Notes under the pieces: generated by a model
The model's database searches: none
What the model was told of the DNA's origin: nothing
Seen by the model: the letters and a program-made list of their open reading frames with translations, nothing else
Program-made: the position numbers and the translations under genes
Assembly (NCBI GenBank): GCA_949959185.1
Contig: CATLIX010000033.1
Location: 1-38,073, forward strand
DNA length: 38,073 nucleotides
Source: an uncultured Eubacterium sp.
GTDB taxonomy: Bacteria; Bacillota; Clostridia; Lachnospirales; Lachnospiraceae
Direction of reading: 5' to 3'
Shown: positions 21,823-30,053 of the stretch, in pieces
Layout of the letters: every line of letters begins with the position of its first letter
Numbering within the stretch: position 1 is the stretch's first letter

Positions 21823-24222
21823 TTATTTTTTCCCGGCCTCTGTTTCAAACAGCTCGTTGGCATATCTTACGGAGCCCATGGCGTCTCCGGAATAAAAATC
21901 TGCACCAATCATGTCCGCATAGGTCTGGGTCAGTACTGCGCCTCCCACCATGATTCGGCAGTCCGGCAGCTTTTTTTTCAGCATCCGGATAGTCAGCTCC
22001 ATATTTGCCACTGTGGTGGTCATCAGAGCACTCAGGCCCACCAGCCTGACCTTATGCTCTCTGGCTGTTTCCAGCACCAGTTCCGGCGAAACGTCTTTTC
22101 CAAGATCCAGAACCTGGAAACCATAATTTTCCAGAAGTACCTTCACAATATTTTTTCCGATATCGTGAATATCTCCTTTTACGGTTGCAAGCACAATCGT
22201 GCCTTTGGATTCTGAGCTGCCGCCCTGGGACTTCAGATGTTCTTTTACAGCGTCAAATCCTGCCTTCGCTGCCTCCGCACTCATCAGAAGCTGGGGCAGA
22301 AACACCGTTTTTTTCTCAAATCCCTGCCCCACCGCGTCCAGGGCAGGAATCAGTTCCTGGTCTATCACTTCCAGCGGCCCTCTGGTTTCCAGCTCTTTGC
22401 GGGCTGCCTGTCCGGCGCTTTCTGCAAGTCCTTTCACCACAGCGTCAAACAAGGTAAGCTCCCTGTTTTTGGAAGACTGCAATCCGGGCTGGGGCGTCTG
22501 GCCGGAATAGCGGCTGATATAAGTCCTGCACTGGCTGTCGCTGCCGTTCAGGGCGCAGAAAGCGTCATAGGCTGACATCATAACGTCGCTGCCTGGATTG
22601 ATAATTCCGGCGCTGAGCCCCTGGGACAATGCCATGGTAAAAAAGGCTGTATTGACTTTTTCCCGCTGAGGCAGGCCGAAAGAAACATTGGAAACTCCCA
22701 GTGTGGTATGGACGCCCAGCACATAACGTACATGACGCAGGGCTTCCAGTGTAATCTTTGCATTGCTCTGTCCGGTGCTGATGGTCATAGTCAGTGTGTC
22801 CATCAGCAAATCCTTTTTCCGAAGCCCGTATTTCGCCGCTTCCCGGATGATTCTTTCAGCAATTTCAATTCTGCCCTGCACCGTATCCGGTATACCGGAT
22901 TCATCCAGCGTCAGACATACCACCATACAGCCATATCTGGCTGCCAGCGGAAATATCGTATCCATGGACTCCCGTTTCCCGTTGACAGAATTCAGAAGAG
23001 GCCTGCCATTGTAAAGGCGCAGTGCTGTTTCCATGGCTTTGGGGTCAGAGGTATCAATCTGCAGAGGCAGGTCTGTGATTGCCTGGAGTCCGGGTACCAC
23101 TTTCCTCATCATCTCCACTTCGTTGATTTCCGGAAGTCCCACATTCACGTCCAGAATATGGGCCCCTCTGTCCTGCTGGCTCAAAGCCTCTTTGTAAATG
23201 TATTCCAGGTCCCGTTCCCGCAGTGCCTGTTTGAAGCGGGATTTCCCCGTGGGATTGATACGTTCCCCAATGATTTTCGGATGATCTCCGAACACCACCG
23301 CATGGCTGTAGGAGGAAACCACCGAACGGTTTTTATCTGTGATTTTCAGAGGTTCCATTCCTTTGCAGGCCCTTACCAGCTCCCGGATATGTTCCGGTGT
23401 GGTGCCGCAGCAGCCTCCCAGGGCGGAAACTCCTTCCTGGGCAATTTCTTTCATAACGGAGGCAAATTCTTCAGGTCCCACATGATAGGAAGTTTTGCCG
23501 TCCACCACCACCGGAAGCCCTGCGTTGGGATTTACCACGATAGGAACAGAACATATTTCCCGCAGCTTCGGAAGGAATTTTTTCATCACATCCGGGCCGA
23601 AACCGCAGTTCAGCCCCAGTGCGTCCACCCCCAGTCCCTCCAGCATGGCTACTGCGGCCTCCATATCCGCTCCTGTCAGCAGTTTTCCGTTTTCGTCAAA
23701 CACCATGGTGACTACCACCGGCAGACTGGTATTTTCTTTGGCCGCCAGTACTGCTGCTTTCATCTCATAGGTGTCGTTCATAGTCTCAATCAGGCACAGA
23801 TCAGCTCCTGCCTGTTCTCCTGCCAGGCACACCGGCCGAAATGCTTTATATGCCTCCTCAAAGGGCAGATCCCCCAGAGGTTTCAGCAGCCTTCCAAGGG
23901 AACCGATATCCAGTGCCGCATACGCATTTGTTCTGGTCTCCGTAATGGCCTTCCTGGCCAGACGGACTCCCTTTTCCGTCAGTTCTTCACAGGTATACCC
24001 GCTGTCTTTCATTTTAAATGGATTAATCCCAAAGGTATTGGTTTTTATGATGTTGCAGCCGGCTCTCAGATAGCTTTTATGAATCTTTAATATCACATCT
24101 TCTCTGGTTACATTCCAGATTTCCGGCAGTTCTCCGGGCTGCAGGCCCTGATCCTGCAGCATGGTTCCCATGGCACCGTCAAAAAATAACAGTTCCGTTT
24201 TCAACCGTTCTGTAAAATTCAT
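21823..24222 (-). CDS. metH: Cobalamin-dependent methionine synthase, lacking the reactivation domain
   Basis: A 799-aa enzyme that moves the methyl group of methyl-tetrahydrofolate to homocysteine via cobalamin. Domains in order: homocysteine-binding barrel (~1-290) with zinc cysteines in LNCGFGP and GGCCGTTPEHI; pterin-binding barrel (~310-580) with GERINPTGKSRFKQAL and DVNVGLPEINE; cobalamin cap (~590-670); and Rossmann B12 domain (~675-799) with DIHDIGKN near 685, whose histidine is the lower ligand of cobalt. The C-terminal SAM-binding reactivation domain of E. coli MetH (~1227 aa) is missing and is supplied by the separate upstream gene 24296-24949. ATG 24222 has GGGGA upstream. Third gene of the metF operon. 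Confidence 0.95.
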   Translation of the reverse strand: MNFTERLKTELLFFDGAMGTMLQDQGLQPGELPEIWNVTREDVILKIHKSYLRAGCNIIKTNTFGINPFKMKDSGYTCEELTEKGVRLARKAITETRTNAYAALDIGSLGRLLKPLGDLPFEEAYKAFRPVCLAGEQAGADLCLIETMNDTYEMKAAVLAAKENTSLPVVVTMVFDENGKLLTGADMEAAVAMLEGLGVDALGLNCGFGPDVMKKFLPKLREICSVPIVVNPNAGLPVVVDGKTSYHVGPEEFASVMKEIAQEGVSALGGCCGTTPEHIRELVRACKGMEPLKITDKNRSVVSSYSHAVVFGDHPKIIGERINPTGKSRFKQALRERDLEYIYKEALSQQDRGAHILDVNVGLPEINEVEMMRKVVPGLQAITDLPLQIDTSDPKAMETALRLYNGRPLLNSVNGKRESMDTIFPLAARYGCMVVCLTLDESGIPDTVQGRIEIAERIIREAAKYGLRKKDLLMDTLTMTISTGQSNAKITLEALRHVRYVLGVHTTLGVSNVSFGLPQREKVNTAFFTMALSQGLSAGIINPGSDVMMSAYDAFCALNGSDSQCRTYISRYSGQTPQPGLQSSKNRELTLFDAVVKGLAESAGQAARKELETRGPLEVIDQELIPALDAVGQGFEKKTVFLPQLLMSAEAAKAGFDAVKEHLKSQGGSSESKGTIVLATVKGDIHDIGKNIVKVLLENYGFQVLDLGKDVSPELVLETAREHKVRLVGLSALMTTTVANMELTIRMLKKKLPDCRIMVGGAVLTQTYADMIGADFYSGDAMGSVRYANELFETEAGKK

Positions 24223-24249
24223 GCTGTTCCCCTTTCAATTTGTCTGTTT

Positions 24250-24273
24250 TCAGGTTATTGGGCAATCACCTGA
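24250..24273. promoter_or_regulatory. Palindrome in the 73-bp gap before metH
   Basis: TCAGGT (24250-24255) and ACCTGA (24268-24273), with inner TAT/AT symmetry, form a short imperfect palindrome between the reactivation gene and metH. It may be an mRNA stem that sets relative expression. No T tract follows. Confidence 0.35.
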
Positions 24274-24295
24274 CCCCATACCGTTTTTTTCCGTA

Positions 24296-24949
24296 TCACT
24301 GCTCCTGCGTCCGCCGGAATTCACAGTCTGTTTTTCCACACTGGCTGCAGTCTGTTCTGTGACAGGATTCCCGTTCCTGGGTAGTCAGCCCGATAATTGC
24401 GGTGACCGATTTGGAAGGCAGCATCAAATTCCCCTGCGTCAGCGTAATACCCACCCTCCTGCTGCATTCCAGCATGTTAAAAATGTCTTTCTGATATTCC
24501 AGGGCAAAATCTCCGTACCCCGGACTGAATCTGGGCCTCAGATACAGTCCGCGCTTTTCCGCTTCCCGGCGTATGGAATCTTCCACCTCGTCCACATAGC
24601 TTTCCATGCAGGCTGCTCCTGCTGCCTGTACAATCACGGCGCCTGCCAGATTTGTCACCGAATACTGCCGAATCATCAAATCTGCAGTCCGGCCAATGGT
24701 GGCTGCCAGCAGCACCACCTTTTCACATCCCCTCAGATTCCTGGCCAGATTCCTGCTGGTAATGGTAAGCCCTCCAAAGGAAACGGTGTCGTCCGTGACC
24801 CTGCAGTCATATTCCCGGTATATACTTCCGGGGGAACTGTTTTGCTCCAGTTCCGCGCTTATTTTATCCAGAAGTTCCTGTGTCCGGCTGTCAATTTCCT
24901 GGCCCCGGTATCCCAGGTAACGTAACGTTTCCGCTCTGTCCGCTCTCAT
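24296..24949 (-). CDS. Stand-alone MetH reactivation-domain protein
   Basis: A 217-aa protein matching the vitamin B12-dependent methionine synthase activation domain. The N-terminus (ETLRYLGYRGQEIDSRTQEL) is followed by SRNLARNLRGCEKVVLLAATIG and by RPRFSPGYGDFALEYQKDIF, the RxxxGY segment that binds S-adenosylmethionine in MetH. A C-terminal cysteine cluster (CHRTDCSQCGKTDCEF) could bind zinc or another metal and is known in such free-standing versions. It should reductively methylate inactive cob(II)alamin on MetH. Start ATG 24949 overlaps the metF stop by 4 nt. It lies between metF and metH, in agreement with the shortened MetH. Confidence 0.9.
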   Translation of the reverse strand: MRADRAETLRYLGYRGQEIDSRTQELLDKISAELEQNSSPGSIYREYDCRVTDDTVSFGGLTITSRNLARNLRGCEKVVLLAATIGRTADLMIRQYSVTNLAGAVIVQAAGAACMESYVDEVEDSIRREAEKRGLYLRPRFSPGYGDFALEYQKDIFNMLECSRRVGITLTQGNLMLPSKSVTAIIGLTTQERESCHRTDCSQCGKTDCEFRRTQEQ

Positions 24950-25851
24950 ATATTCTGATTCCTTCCGTCTTCCTCATCCTGTTCCGAACTGTAGATTTCA
25001 GAAAGATTTCGGAAAATCGCTCCTGCCACATCCGGCTTGTTCATGGTATAAATGTGTATGTTGCTGACTCCATTTGCAATCAAATCAATGATCTGGTCTG
25101 TGGCATAGGCAATGCCTGCCTGCTTTAAAGCCGCCGGTTTATCGGCAAACCGTTCCACAATGGCCCGGAACCGGGCAGGCAGCGTGGTTCCCGACAGAGA
25201 AGTAATCCGCTTAATCTGGTTCACATTGGTTACCGGCATAATACCTGCAATCACCGGCACCTCAATCCCCTTTTTCAAAGCTCTGTACAGGAAATTATAG
25301 AGGATATTGTTATCAAAGAACATCTGAGTGGTGAGAAATTCGCAGCCTGCTTCCACCTTCTGTTTCAGATATCCGATGTCCGCCTCAATGGAATCTGCTT
25401 CCGGATGGCCTTCGGGATAACAGGCTCCTCCAATGCAGAAATCTCCGAATGCTTTGATTTCCTCTATCAGCTCGCTGGCATGGTGATACTGATTGGGCAG
25501 CGGAAAATCAAGATCCGCCGGGATATCCCCCCGCAGCGCCAGAATATTTTCAATTTTCCTCTCCTGTAATTCTCCCAGAACTTCCTGAATCTTGTCCCGC
25601 CCGGAAGAAGCACAGGTCAGATGTGCCAGAGCCAGCACACCGTTTACATTCTGCACTTCATTTGCCAAATCCACCGTATGCTCGCTGATGCCGCCGCTGG
25701 CCCCGTAGGTTACGCTCATAAACGCCGGCCTTACCCTGGCCATTTCCCGGACTACCTCATGGGCTTTGGCCAGTTCGGAACCTTTTTTCGGGGGAAACAA
25801 TTCGCAGCTGATGGTTACTTCTTTTGTTTTTAATAATTCTGAAATTTTCAT
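24946..25851 (-). CDS. metF: Methylenetetrahydrofolate reductase
   Basis: A 301-aa flavoprotein of normal length that reduces 5,10-methylene-THF to 5-methyl-THF, the methyl donor for MetH. Typical motifs: SCELFPPKKG near the N-terminus with the catalytic glutamate, FMSVTYGASGG, LAHLTCAS, NILALRGDIP, GGACYPEGHPEAD (FAD site) and FLTTQMFFDN. ATG 25851 has only a modest AGAGG ribosome site. It heads the metF - reactivation protein - metH operon, with 4-nt overlap to the next gene, behind a consensus-like promoter at 25886-25914. Intrinsic methionine control by an S-box leader is not seen, because the leader is under 35 nt. Confidence 0.95.
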   Translation of the reverse strand: MKISELLKTKEVTISCELFPPKKGSELAKAHEVVREMARVRPAFMSVTYGASGGISEHTVDLANEVQNVNGVLALAHLTCASSGRDKIQEVLGELQERKIENILALRGDIPADLDFPLPNQYHHASELIEEIKAFGDFCIGGACYPEGHPEADSIEADIGYLKQKVEAGCEFLTTQMFFDNNILYNFLYRALKKGIEVPVIAGIMPVTNVNQIKRITSLSGTTLPARFRAIVERFADKPAALKQAGIAYATDQIIDLIANGVSNIHIYTMNKPDVAGAIFRNLSEIYSSEQDEEDGRNQNI

Positions 25852-25866
25852 ATTTTATGCCTCTGA

Positions 25867-25914
25867 ATCCTTATAATTTTTTTATATTATAAGGATTTAT
25901 CCCGTAAAAGTCAA
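25867..25914 (-). promoter_or_regulatory. metF operon promoter with overlapping palindrome
   Basis: Minus strand: TTGACT (25909-25914), 17-bp spacer, TATAAT (25886-25891). Perfect 11-bp inverted repeat ATCCTTATAAT/ATTATAAGGAT (25867-25877 and 25886-25896, 8-nt spacer) covers the -10 and start region. Its place suits a repressor operator; as RNA only part would be transcribed. Confidence 0.75.
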
Positions 25915-25973
25915 ACTGCCTGCCGCATAAAAATTCCTTTTTTCGTCATACTGTTACTGTAAGGAGGGATTTT

Positions 25974-26222
25974 ATGAGTGAAATGGACAGAAAAAAAGAC
26001 ACCCATCCGGTGCCTGACCTGCATGATGAAAATTATGATTATTTAAAAGCAAGTTCTGTCATGGACTGTACCGGCGCAGTGCCGAGGCCGCCGCAGACCA
26101 GCGCGGAACTGGATTCCTATCTGGATGTTTACAACTTCCTTCCCCAGTGTGCCTTTGCCCACCCGAATGAAGTGGAAATCGACATGCTGAGCAATAAAAA
26201 GGAGCGGGAACAGACAAAATAA
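25974..26222 (+). CDS. 82-aa acidic protein of unknown function
   Basis: ATG 25974 is preceded by AAGGAGGG at ideal spacing, and a strong terminator follows, so translation is likely. The peptide is hydrophilic and acidic (MSEMDRKKDTHPVPDLHDEN, ASSVMDCTGAVPRPPQTSAE, YLDVYNFLPQCAFAHPNEVE) with two cysteines and no signal peptide or membrane span. I do not recognise it. It is divergent from metF but shares no obvious role. Confidence 0.75.
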   Translation: MSEMDRKKDTHPVPDLHDENYDYLKASSVMDCTGAVPRPPQTSAELDSYLDVYNFLPQCAFAHPNEVEIDMLSNKKEREQTK

Positions 26223-26234
26223 ATAAGTCTGTAT

Positions 26235-26275
26235 GCAGGGGGTGCCATGTATCCGGACACCCTCTGCCTTTTCCC
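26235..26275. terminator. Terminator after the 82-aa gene, probably bidirectional
   Basis: GCAGGGGGTG (26235-26244) and CACCCTCTGC (26258-26267) pair with one wobble around a 13-nt loop and are followed by CTTTTCCCTT. It separates two convergent genes; the minus-strand gene ends at 26280. Confidence 0.75.
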
Positions 26276-26279
26276 TTCT

Positions 26280-26474
26280 TTATTCCGTCTGCTCACCTGC
26301 TTCAGCTTCCAGTTCTTCTGTTGGGATTCCGAGGATTTGAAGTTCCACCTTTGCAGCTCTTTTCTGGAAATTAAATTCTTCTTTCCCGTATTTCTCGATT
26401 CTTAAAAGATTCATGTACTTGTCAATTGCTACTTTCTTCTGCTCGTTTTCGTTCATCTGTTCCGTTGCCTCCAT
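26280..26474 (-). CDS. 64-aa charged protein downstream of the DUF6033 gene
   Basis: Starting at ATG 26474 (AAGGAG 8 nt upstream) the gene encodes a short, glutamate- and lysine-rich, helical protein (MEATEQMNENEQKKVAIDKY, LLRIEKYGKEEFNFQKRAAK, LQILGIPTEELEAEAGEQTE). An in-frame ATG at 26537 has no ribosome site. It lies 90 nt after the DUF6033-type gene on the same strand and probably shares its transcript. Family unknown. Confidence 0.55.
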   Translation of the reverse strand: MEATEQMNENEQKKVAIDKYMNLLRIEKYGKEEFNFQKRAAKVELQILGIPTEELEAEAGEQTE

Positions 26475-26564
26475 CCTCCAGTCTCCTTTCCGTTCGTCAG
26501 ATTTACCTGCCTTTTTCTGCACTTCCGTGTACGCCATCCATATTCAGTTCCGACAGAATAAAAA

Positions 26565-27287
26565 TCAAATACTGTAATCAAACCGGCCGCCCACCCAGGT
26601 CTCTTCTCTGGTTCTTACATCATCCCCATAAGCGGACACCGTATCATTGATTTTCCGCAGAAGTTCGTCCCAGGAGGAAGCTGTCACCGTCACAGTATCA
26701 TCTTTATCTTTCAAAGCGTCTGCACGTTTCTCCTCCGCCCGTTCCTTTTGCTCTTTTGCGTCCGTTTTCTTCCTGTCTTCTCTCCTCTGCTCTGCTTTGT
26801 CCTCAATCCGTTTCTTCTGTGCTGCCAGAGATTTGTCAACTACCGCGAAGAAAGAAGCTGTTCCGTCATCATTCACTTTCATGCCGAAGGATTTCACCAT
26901 ATCTGCATTGCTTCCCAAATCACTCTTCATCTGGGCAAACTGAGTGGTTGCGCCCCGCAGTATCTTCTCATATTTTTCACGATACGCCGGGTCTTCAGCC
27001 ATTTTCTCAATTTTCTCTTCATCAATCAGCACTGTCAGGCTCTTATTGCTGTTTCCGCCGTACTGAGCGGCATTTGCCTGCACTTCTTCTTTCTTATCTT
27101 TGCTGACCAGAATAAAATCCATATTGGAAAATTTCTTCTGTAACTGGTCGTAATATTTCTGCGCTTTCTCACTTAACTGAGGATTGCCGATTTCCTTCTG
27201 TCCGGTTCTTCCTGTTCTGGCAGTTTCCCTGGGTTTCGCTGCGGCTGCAGCCTGCGCGTACGCATTTCCGATTCCGTTAGTGTTCAT
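26565..27287 (-). CDS. DUF6033-family protein
   Basis: A 240-aa soluble protein recognised as DUF6033 (name from memory). The N-terminus MNTNGIGNAYAQAAAAAKP is low-complexity, then LSEKAQKYYDQLQKKFSNMD and FILVSKDKKEEVQANAAQYG form the core. A highly charged helix follows at ~165-205 (RREDRKKTDAKEQKERAEEK), ending in SYDELLRK-like SSWDELLRKINDTVSAYGDD. No signal peptide. ATG 27287 has GGGAGG. Such proteins resemble flagellar or secretion accessory proteins in composition, but no such genes are here and no function should be assumed. Confidence 0.7.
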   Translation of the reverse strand: MNTNGIGNAYAQAAAAAKPRETARTGRTGQKEIGNPQLSEKAQKYYDQLQKKFSNMDFILVSKDKKEEVQANAAQYGGNSNKSLTVLIDEEKIEKMAEDPAYREKYEKILRGATTQFAQMKSDLGSNADMVKSFGMKVNDDGTASFFAVVDKSLAAQKKRIEDKAEQRREDRKKTDAKEQKERAEEKRADALKDKDDTVTVTASSWDELLRKINDTVSAYGDDVRTREETWVGGRFDYSI

Positions 27288-27356
27288 ATCTGTTTCCTCC
27301 CTGAAATAAATCTGTACTCCATGTCACTACTTATATCGGATAAATACGGGAAACGT

Positions 27357-28628
27357 TTAATCGGCATTTTCCTGAATATTGGGGCAATGCTCCAGAAAAT
27401 ATGCTTCCGCTTCTGCATTCCACAGACCGTCATGTTTCTCCACCAGGGCTTTCAAAGCCGCTCCCAGCTCATCCTGCTCTGAAAATGCCTCCACGTCTGT
27501 AATGGGATAATTTTTCTGAGAGTAGACAATCTTCTTCCCGCCGGGCAGTTCCGGAATTTTCAGAATAGATTCACACACATCATTGAGCCCCATCACATGG
27601 GTGGCAATTTTGGCCAGATTGACCGTTTTCTTCTCAATACAGGCAATGGCGTCTTTCATATCCTGGGTATTGCTTCCGCTGGTGCCCACAAAATGGGTGG
27701 CATTATAATGCAGGTTATAAAAATTCATCCGGGCGGAAAATCCGGAATCTGCGGGACCTGCAAAGAAGTTCAGGCAGCCGTCCGGCGCCAGCAGAGCTTC
27801 TGCTTTTGTCACCATGGATTCCTGCGCCACCATCAGGAAAATATCGTCAAATCCCTGATTTCCAGGCGTCAGAGATTTTAATTCTTCCACAAAATCGCTC
27901 TCTCTGGGCGTTAATACATAATGAAGGGAGACGCCGTGTTTCTCTGCTTCCTCCGGAGGATACAGCTTCCGGCTCCGTTCCAGCTTCTCTTTCGTGCTTC
28001 CGGTCACCACCAGCACCGAAGGCTTCTTTTCCCCGTGAACGGCGTAATCCACTGCCAGAGAACCCATGGGGCCTGTTCCCCCCAGAATGGCCATGGCGCC
28101 TCCCTCCCGGATTCCCATGGTATGGTCATATTCGTTCCGGTCCCTCAGATGGAAATTGGCTTTAAATCCTGCAATCACACAGGAAAGGGGCTCCACCAGG
28201 GCACCCTCAAAAAAGCTCTCTCCCTGGTAGGGAAGGAGACAGCCCTTTTCCATGGCCTCATTCATAATAATAACTTTTGTGGCTTCACCGCCCACATAAG
28301 GGAAAGAATATCCAAGAGAAAAGGTATCTGCCCGTCCCAGATTGGGCTGGGCCACAAATTTATCTCCCGGTTTGTAAAGATGCTGCCATTTCTTTCCCAC
28401 AGCCTCAATCACACCGCAGAATTCATGGCCCATAATGACCGGATTCTCCGCCAGGTTATCCGGCAGTTTTTTATGCCGGGCTCCCTGATTCGCCACTTTG
28501 TACGTGGACATGCAGAGACTGTCTGTTATGATACGGGCCTGTATTTCATCTTCTCCCATAACCGGAAGTTCAAATTCCTCCAGTCTTAAATCTTTTACTC
28601 CATAAATGCGCACTGCTTTTGTCTGCAA
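27357..28628 (-). CDS. Zinc-binding dehydrogenase, L-sorbose-1-phosphate reductase-like
   Basis: A 423-aa medium-chain dehydrogenase closely resembling SorE. From the start: KAVRIYGVKDLRLEEFELP, zinc-site C39 in DSLCMSTYKVANQG, H68-E69 in MGHEFCG, EPLSCVI, a Rossmann site GGTGPMGSLAVDYA, and APDGCLNFFAGP. SorE reduces L-sorbose 1-phosphate to glucitol 6-phosphate with NAD(P)H. No sorbose PTS or kinase genes are adjacent, so the substrate may be another ketose or polyol phosphate. The best start is TTG 28628 after AGGTGA and 4 nt; upstream in-frame codons back to 28775 have no family match and run into the ImmA-type gene. Promoter at 28691-28719. Confidence 0.85.
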   Translation of the reverse strand: MQTKAVRIYGVKDLRLEEFELPVMGEDEIQARIITDSLCMSTYKVANQGARHKKLPDNLAENPVIMGHEFCGVIEAVGKKWQHLYKPGDKFVAQPNLGRADTFSLGYSFPYVGGEATKVIIMNEAMEKGCLLPYQGESFFEGALVEPLSCVIAGFKANFHLRDRNEYDHTMGIREGGAMAILGGTGPMGSLAVDYAVHGEKKPSVLVVTGSTKEKLERSRKLYPPEEAEKHGVSLHYVLTPRESDFVEELKSLTPGNQGFDDIFLMVAQESMVTKAEALLAPDGCLNFFAGPADSGFSARMNFYNLHYNATHFVGTSGSNTQDMKDAIACIEKKTVNLAKIATHVMGLNDVCESILKIPELPGGKKIVYSQKNYPITDVEAFSEQDELGAALKALVEKHDGLWNAEAEAYFLEHCPNIQENAD

Positions 28629-28690
28629 TCGACTCACCTTTCCTTTCCGGCTCTTTACAAGCTGTTCTGAAACTGTTTTCACTATCATAC

Positions 28691-28719
28691 AGTATAATAA
28701 AAATACCGGATTCTGGCAA
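28691..28719 (-). promoter_or_regulatory. Promoter of the sorbose-phosphate-reductase-like gene
   Basis: Minus strand: TTGCCA (28714-28719), 17-bp spacer, TATACT (28691-28696), about 63 nt upstream of the TTG start. It begins directly after the ImmA-type stop codon. Confidence 0.65.
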
Positions 28720-28729
28720 GCATTCCCGA

Positions 28730-29395
28730 TTAATTGGACAACTCCAGCAAATCTTCCAGCCTCCTTCTGACACACTCCTGCGTCACCTTGAAAATATCAG
28801 ACAGATATTCCACTTTCCGGTCATAGTTTTCTTCCTCCTCAGACCTGGAAATACTTCCCGCCAGCATTCTGCACACCATCTGAAAAATATCCAGCGGCAT
28901 TAACATACTTCTGGCAAAATAATCTGCCTCCAAATCCTCCCGGCTGCTGCTTTCTCCCGTATCTTTATGGGCAAATTTCTTTAAATTTCCCCGGTGCAGC
29001 ATATAGTGGCCGTATTCGTGGGCTGCGATAAACCGGCTCTTTTTCAGTTCCAGCCCCGCCTCGTTTTCCGCATTTACAAATCCTCTGTTGATTACAATCC
29101 ATTTGTGGCTCTCGGTTCCTTCAATAAACTCTTCCTCGTTGACCGCCAGAAATCCCACCGTTTCCGGGGGAAGATACACCTTCTGTACCAGAAACCCTTC
29201 CCGTTTCGCAATGGAAACGATGTCCACGCCTCCGGCCGCTTCCACACCTTTTTCCTGTAAAAGTTCACGTACAGCAGCTTCTATTTTCTTTTTGTCTGCT
29301 CTGGAAATATCCTTCCGTTTCTCTCTTTTCGTATATTTTACGCCCGCAGGGCATTTTCTCTGGTAGTTCTGAAATTCAATAATATTGCTTTTCAT
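28730..29395 (-). CDS. ImmA/IrrE-family metallo-endopeptidase
   Basis: A 221-aa protein with the zinc protease motif HEYGH at 126-130 and the third ligand in EADYFARSMLMP (E157). The N-terminal ~50 residues are basic (YTKREKRKDISRADKKKIEA) and the rest fits the family, with GVDIVSIAKREGFLVQKVYL and FIAAHEYGHYMLH. ImmA of Bacillus ICEBs1 cleaves the ImmR repressor and IrrE cleaves DdrO, both XRE regulators. The XRE gene 29525-29863 is directly upstream on the same strand, so it is the likely target. The stop at 28730 is adjacent to the next gene's promoter. Confidence 0.88.
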   Translation of the reverse strand: MKSNIIEFQNYQRKCPAGVKYTKREKRKDISRADKKKIEAAVRELLQEKGVEAAGGVDIVSIAKREGFLVQKVYLPPETVGFLAVNEEEFIEGTESHKWIVINRGFVNAENEAGLELKKSRFIAAHEYGHYMLHRGNLKKFAHKDTGESSSREDLEADYFARSMLMPLDIFQMVCRMLAGSISRSEEEENYDRKVEYLSDIFKVTQECVRRRLEDLLELSN

Positions 29396-29524
29396 ACCTT
29401 ACCTCGTCATTTTTTTCTGATAAATCCAGGAATTACCAATAATATGACATACCTCTCTTATCTGCATTTGTAAAATACTGTCGACAAAATTTCACTTTCA
29501 ACACCGTAAGGGTTTTAACCATAA

Positions 29525-29863
29525 TTATAAATTCTCCCCTCCATAAAGAAGGATACACTCATCTACAATACTTTCCACCAGTCTGACCTGCCGGGGTGTA
29601 AGCCTGTCCAGTTTGTGTGACAACAGCAGCTTATCCTTGTCAATAATGTCACCGGTAAGAAGGTAATCTGTGCTGACGCCCAATGCCTCTGCCATCTTCA
29701 TCAGATTCTCAGGTCTCATGCCTCTCTTTCCGCTCTCTGCATAAGAAACAAACTGGGTCGTCAGATCACTTTTCTCAGCAAGGGCTTCCTGGGTCAGTCC
29801 CATGCCCTTCCTCCTCTCCATAATTCTTCTCCCCATTTCCTTCAGGCACAGTTCTACATCCAT
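29525..29863 (-). CDS. XRE-family transcriptional regulator
   Basis: A 112-aa protein with a helix-turn-helix of the lambda-repressor type at ~5-60 (MGRRIMERRKGMGLTQEALA, then SDLTTQFVSYAESGKRGMRP and LMKMAEALGVSTDYLLTG). A C-terminal ~45-residue helical part (DRLTPRQVRLVESIVDECIL) may dimerise or serve as protease site. ATG 29863 follows AGGTGGAG; an upstream in-frame GTG at 29875 is weaker. Its promoter lies within the palindromic region 29894-29960, so autoregulation is likely. Partner of the ImmA-type protease 130 nt downstream. Confidence 0.88.
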   Translation of the reverse strand: MDVELCLKEMGRRIMERRKGMGLTQEALAEKSDLTTQFVSYAESGKRGMRPENLMKMAEALGVSTDYLLTGDIIDKDKLLLSHKLDRLTPRQVRLVESIVDECILLYGGENL

Positions 29864-29893
29864 TATTCTCTCCACCTTTCCTTTTGATGTTAA

Positions 29894-29960
29894 ATTATAT
29901 CAACAATGTGCCTTGTTTGTAATCCTGTATTGTTGACAAGTTACAACAGTATGATATACT
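29894..29960. promoter_or_regulatory. Divergent promoters sharing a palindromic operator
   Basis: Minus strand: TTACAA (29917-29922), 17 bp, TATAAT (29894-29899), toward the XRE gene. Plus strand: TTGACA (29933-29938), 16 bp, TATACT (29955-29960), toward 30054. The inverted repeat TCAACAAT (29900-29907)/ATTGTTGA (29929-29936) places one arm next to the minus -10 and the other on the plus -35, so one repressor could control both. Confidence 0.75.
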
Positions 29961-30053
29961 TTATTTGGAAACCTGTCCGTAATTGTCTGCAAAATAAGCA
30001 GCCCGCCAAAAATGTTATGATTTTCCTACAATTTAAAAGGAGGTTGGTTTATT

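Noticed and set aside
22708-24090. A 460-codon open frame on the plus strand opposite metH
   Set aside because: It lies wholly antisense to a clear MetH gene, is rich in His/Phe/Cys as expected of a shadow, and shows no domain or ribosome site.
25852-25973. SAM (S-box) riboswitch before metF
   Set aside because: The leader from the likely transcription start is under 35 nt, too short for an S-box fold, and no S-box motifs were seen.
28629-28775. N-terminal extension of the dehydrogenase to 472 aa
   Set aside because: The extra 49 residues match no dehydrogenase, cover the promoter and overlap the ImmA-type gene; TTG 28628 has a good ribosome site.
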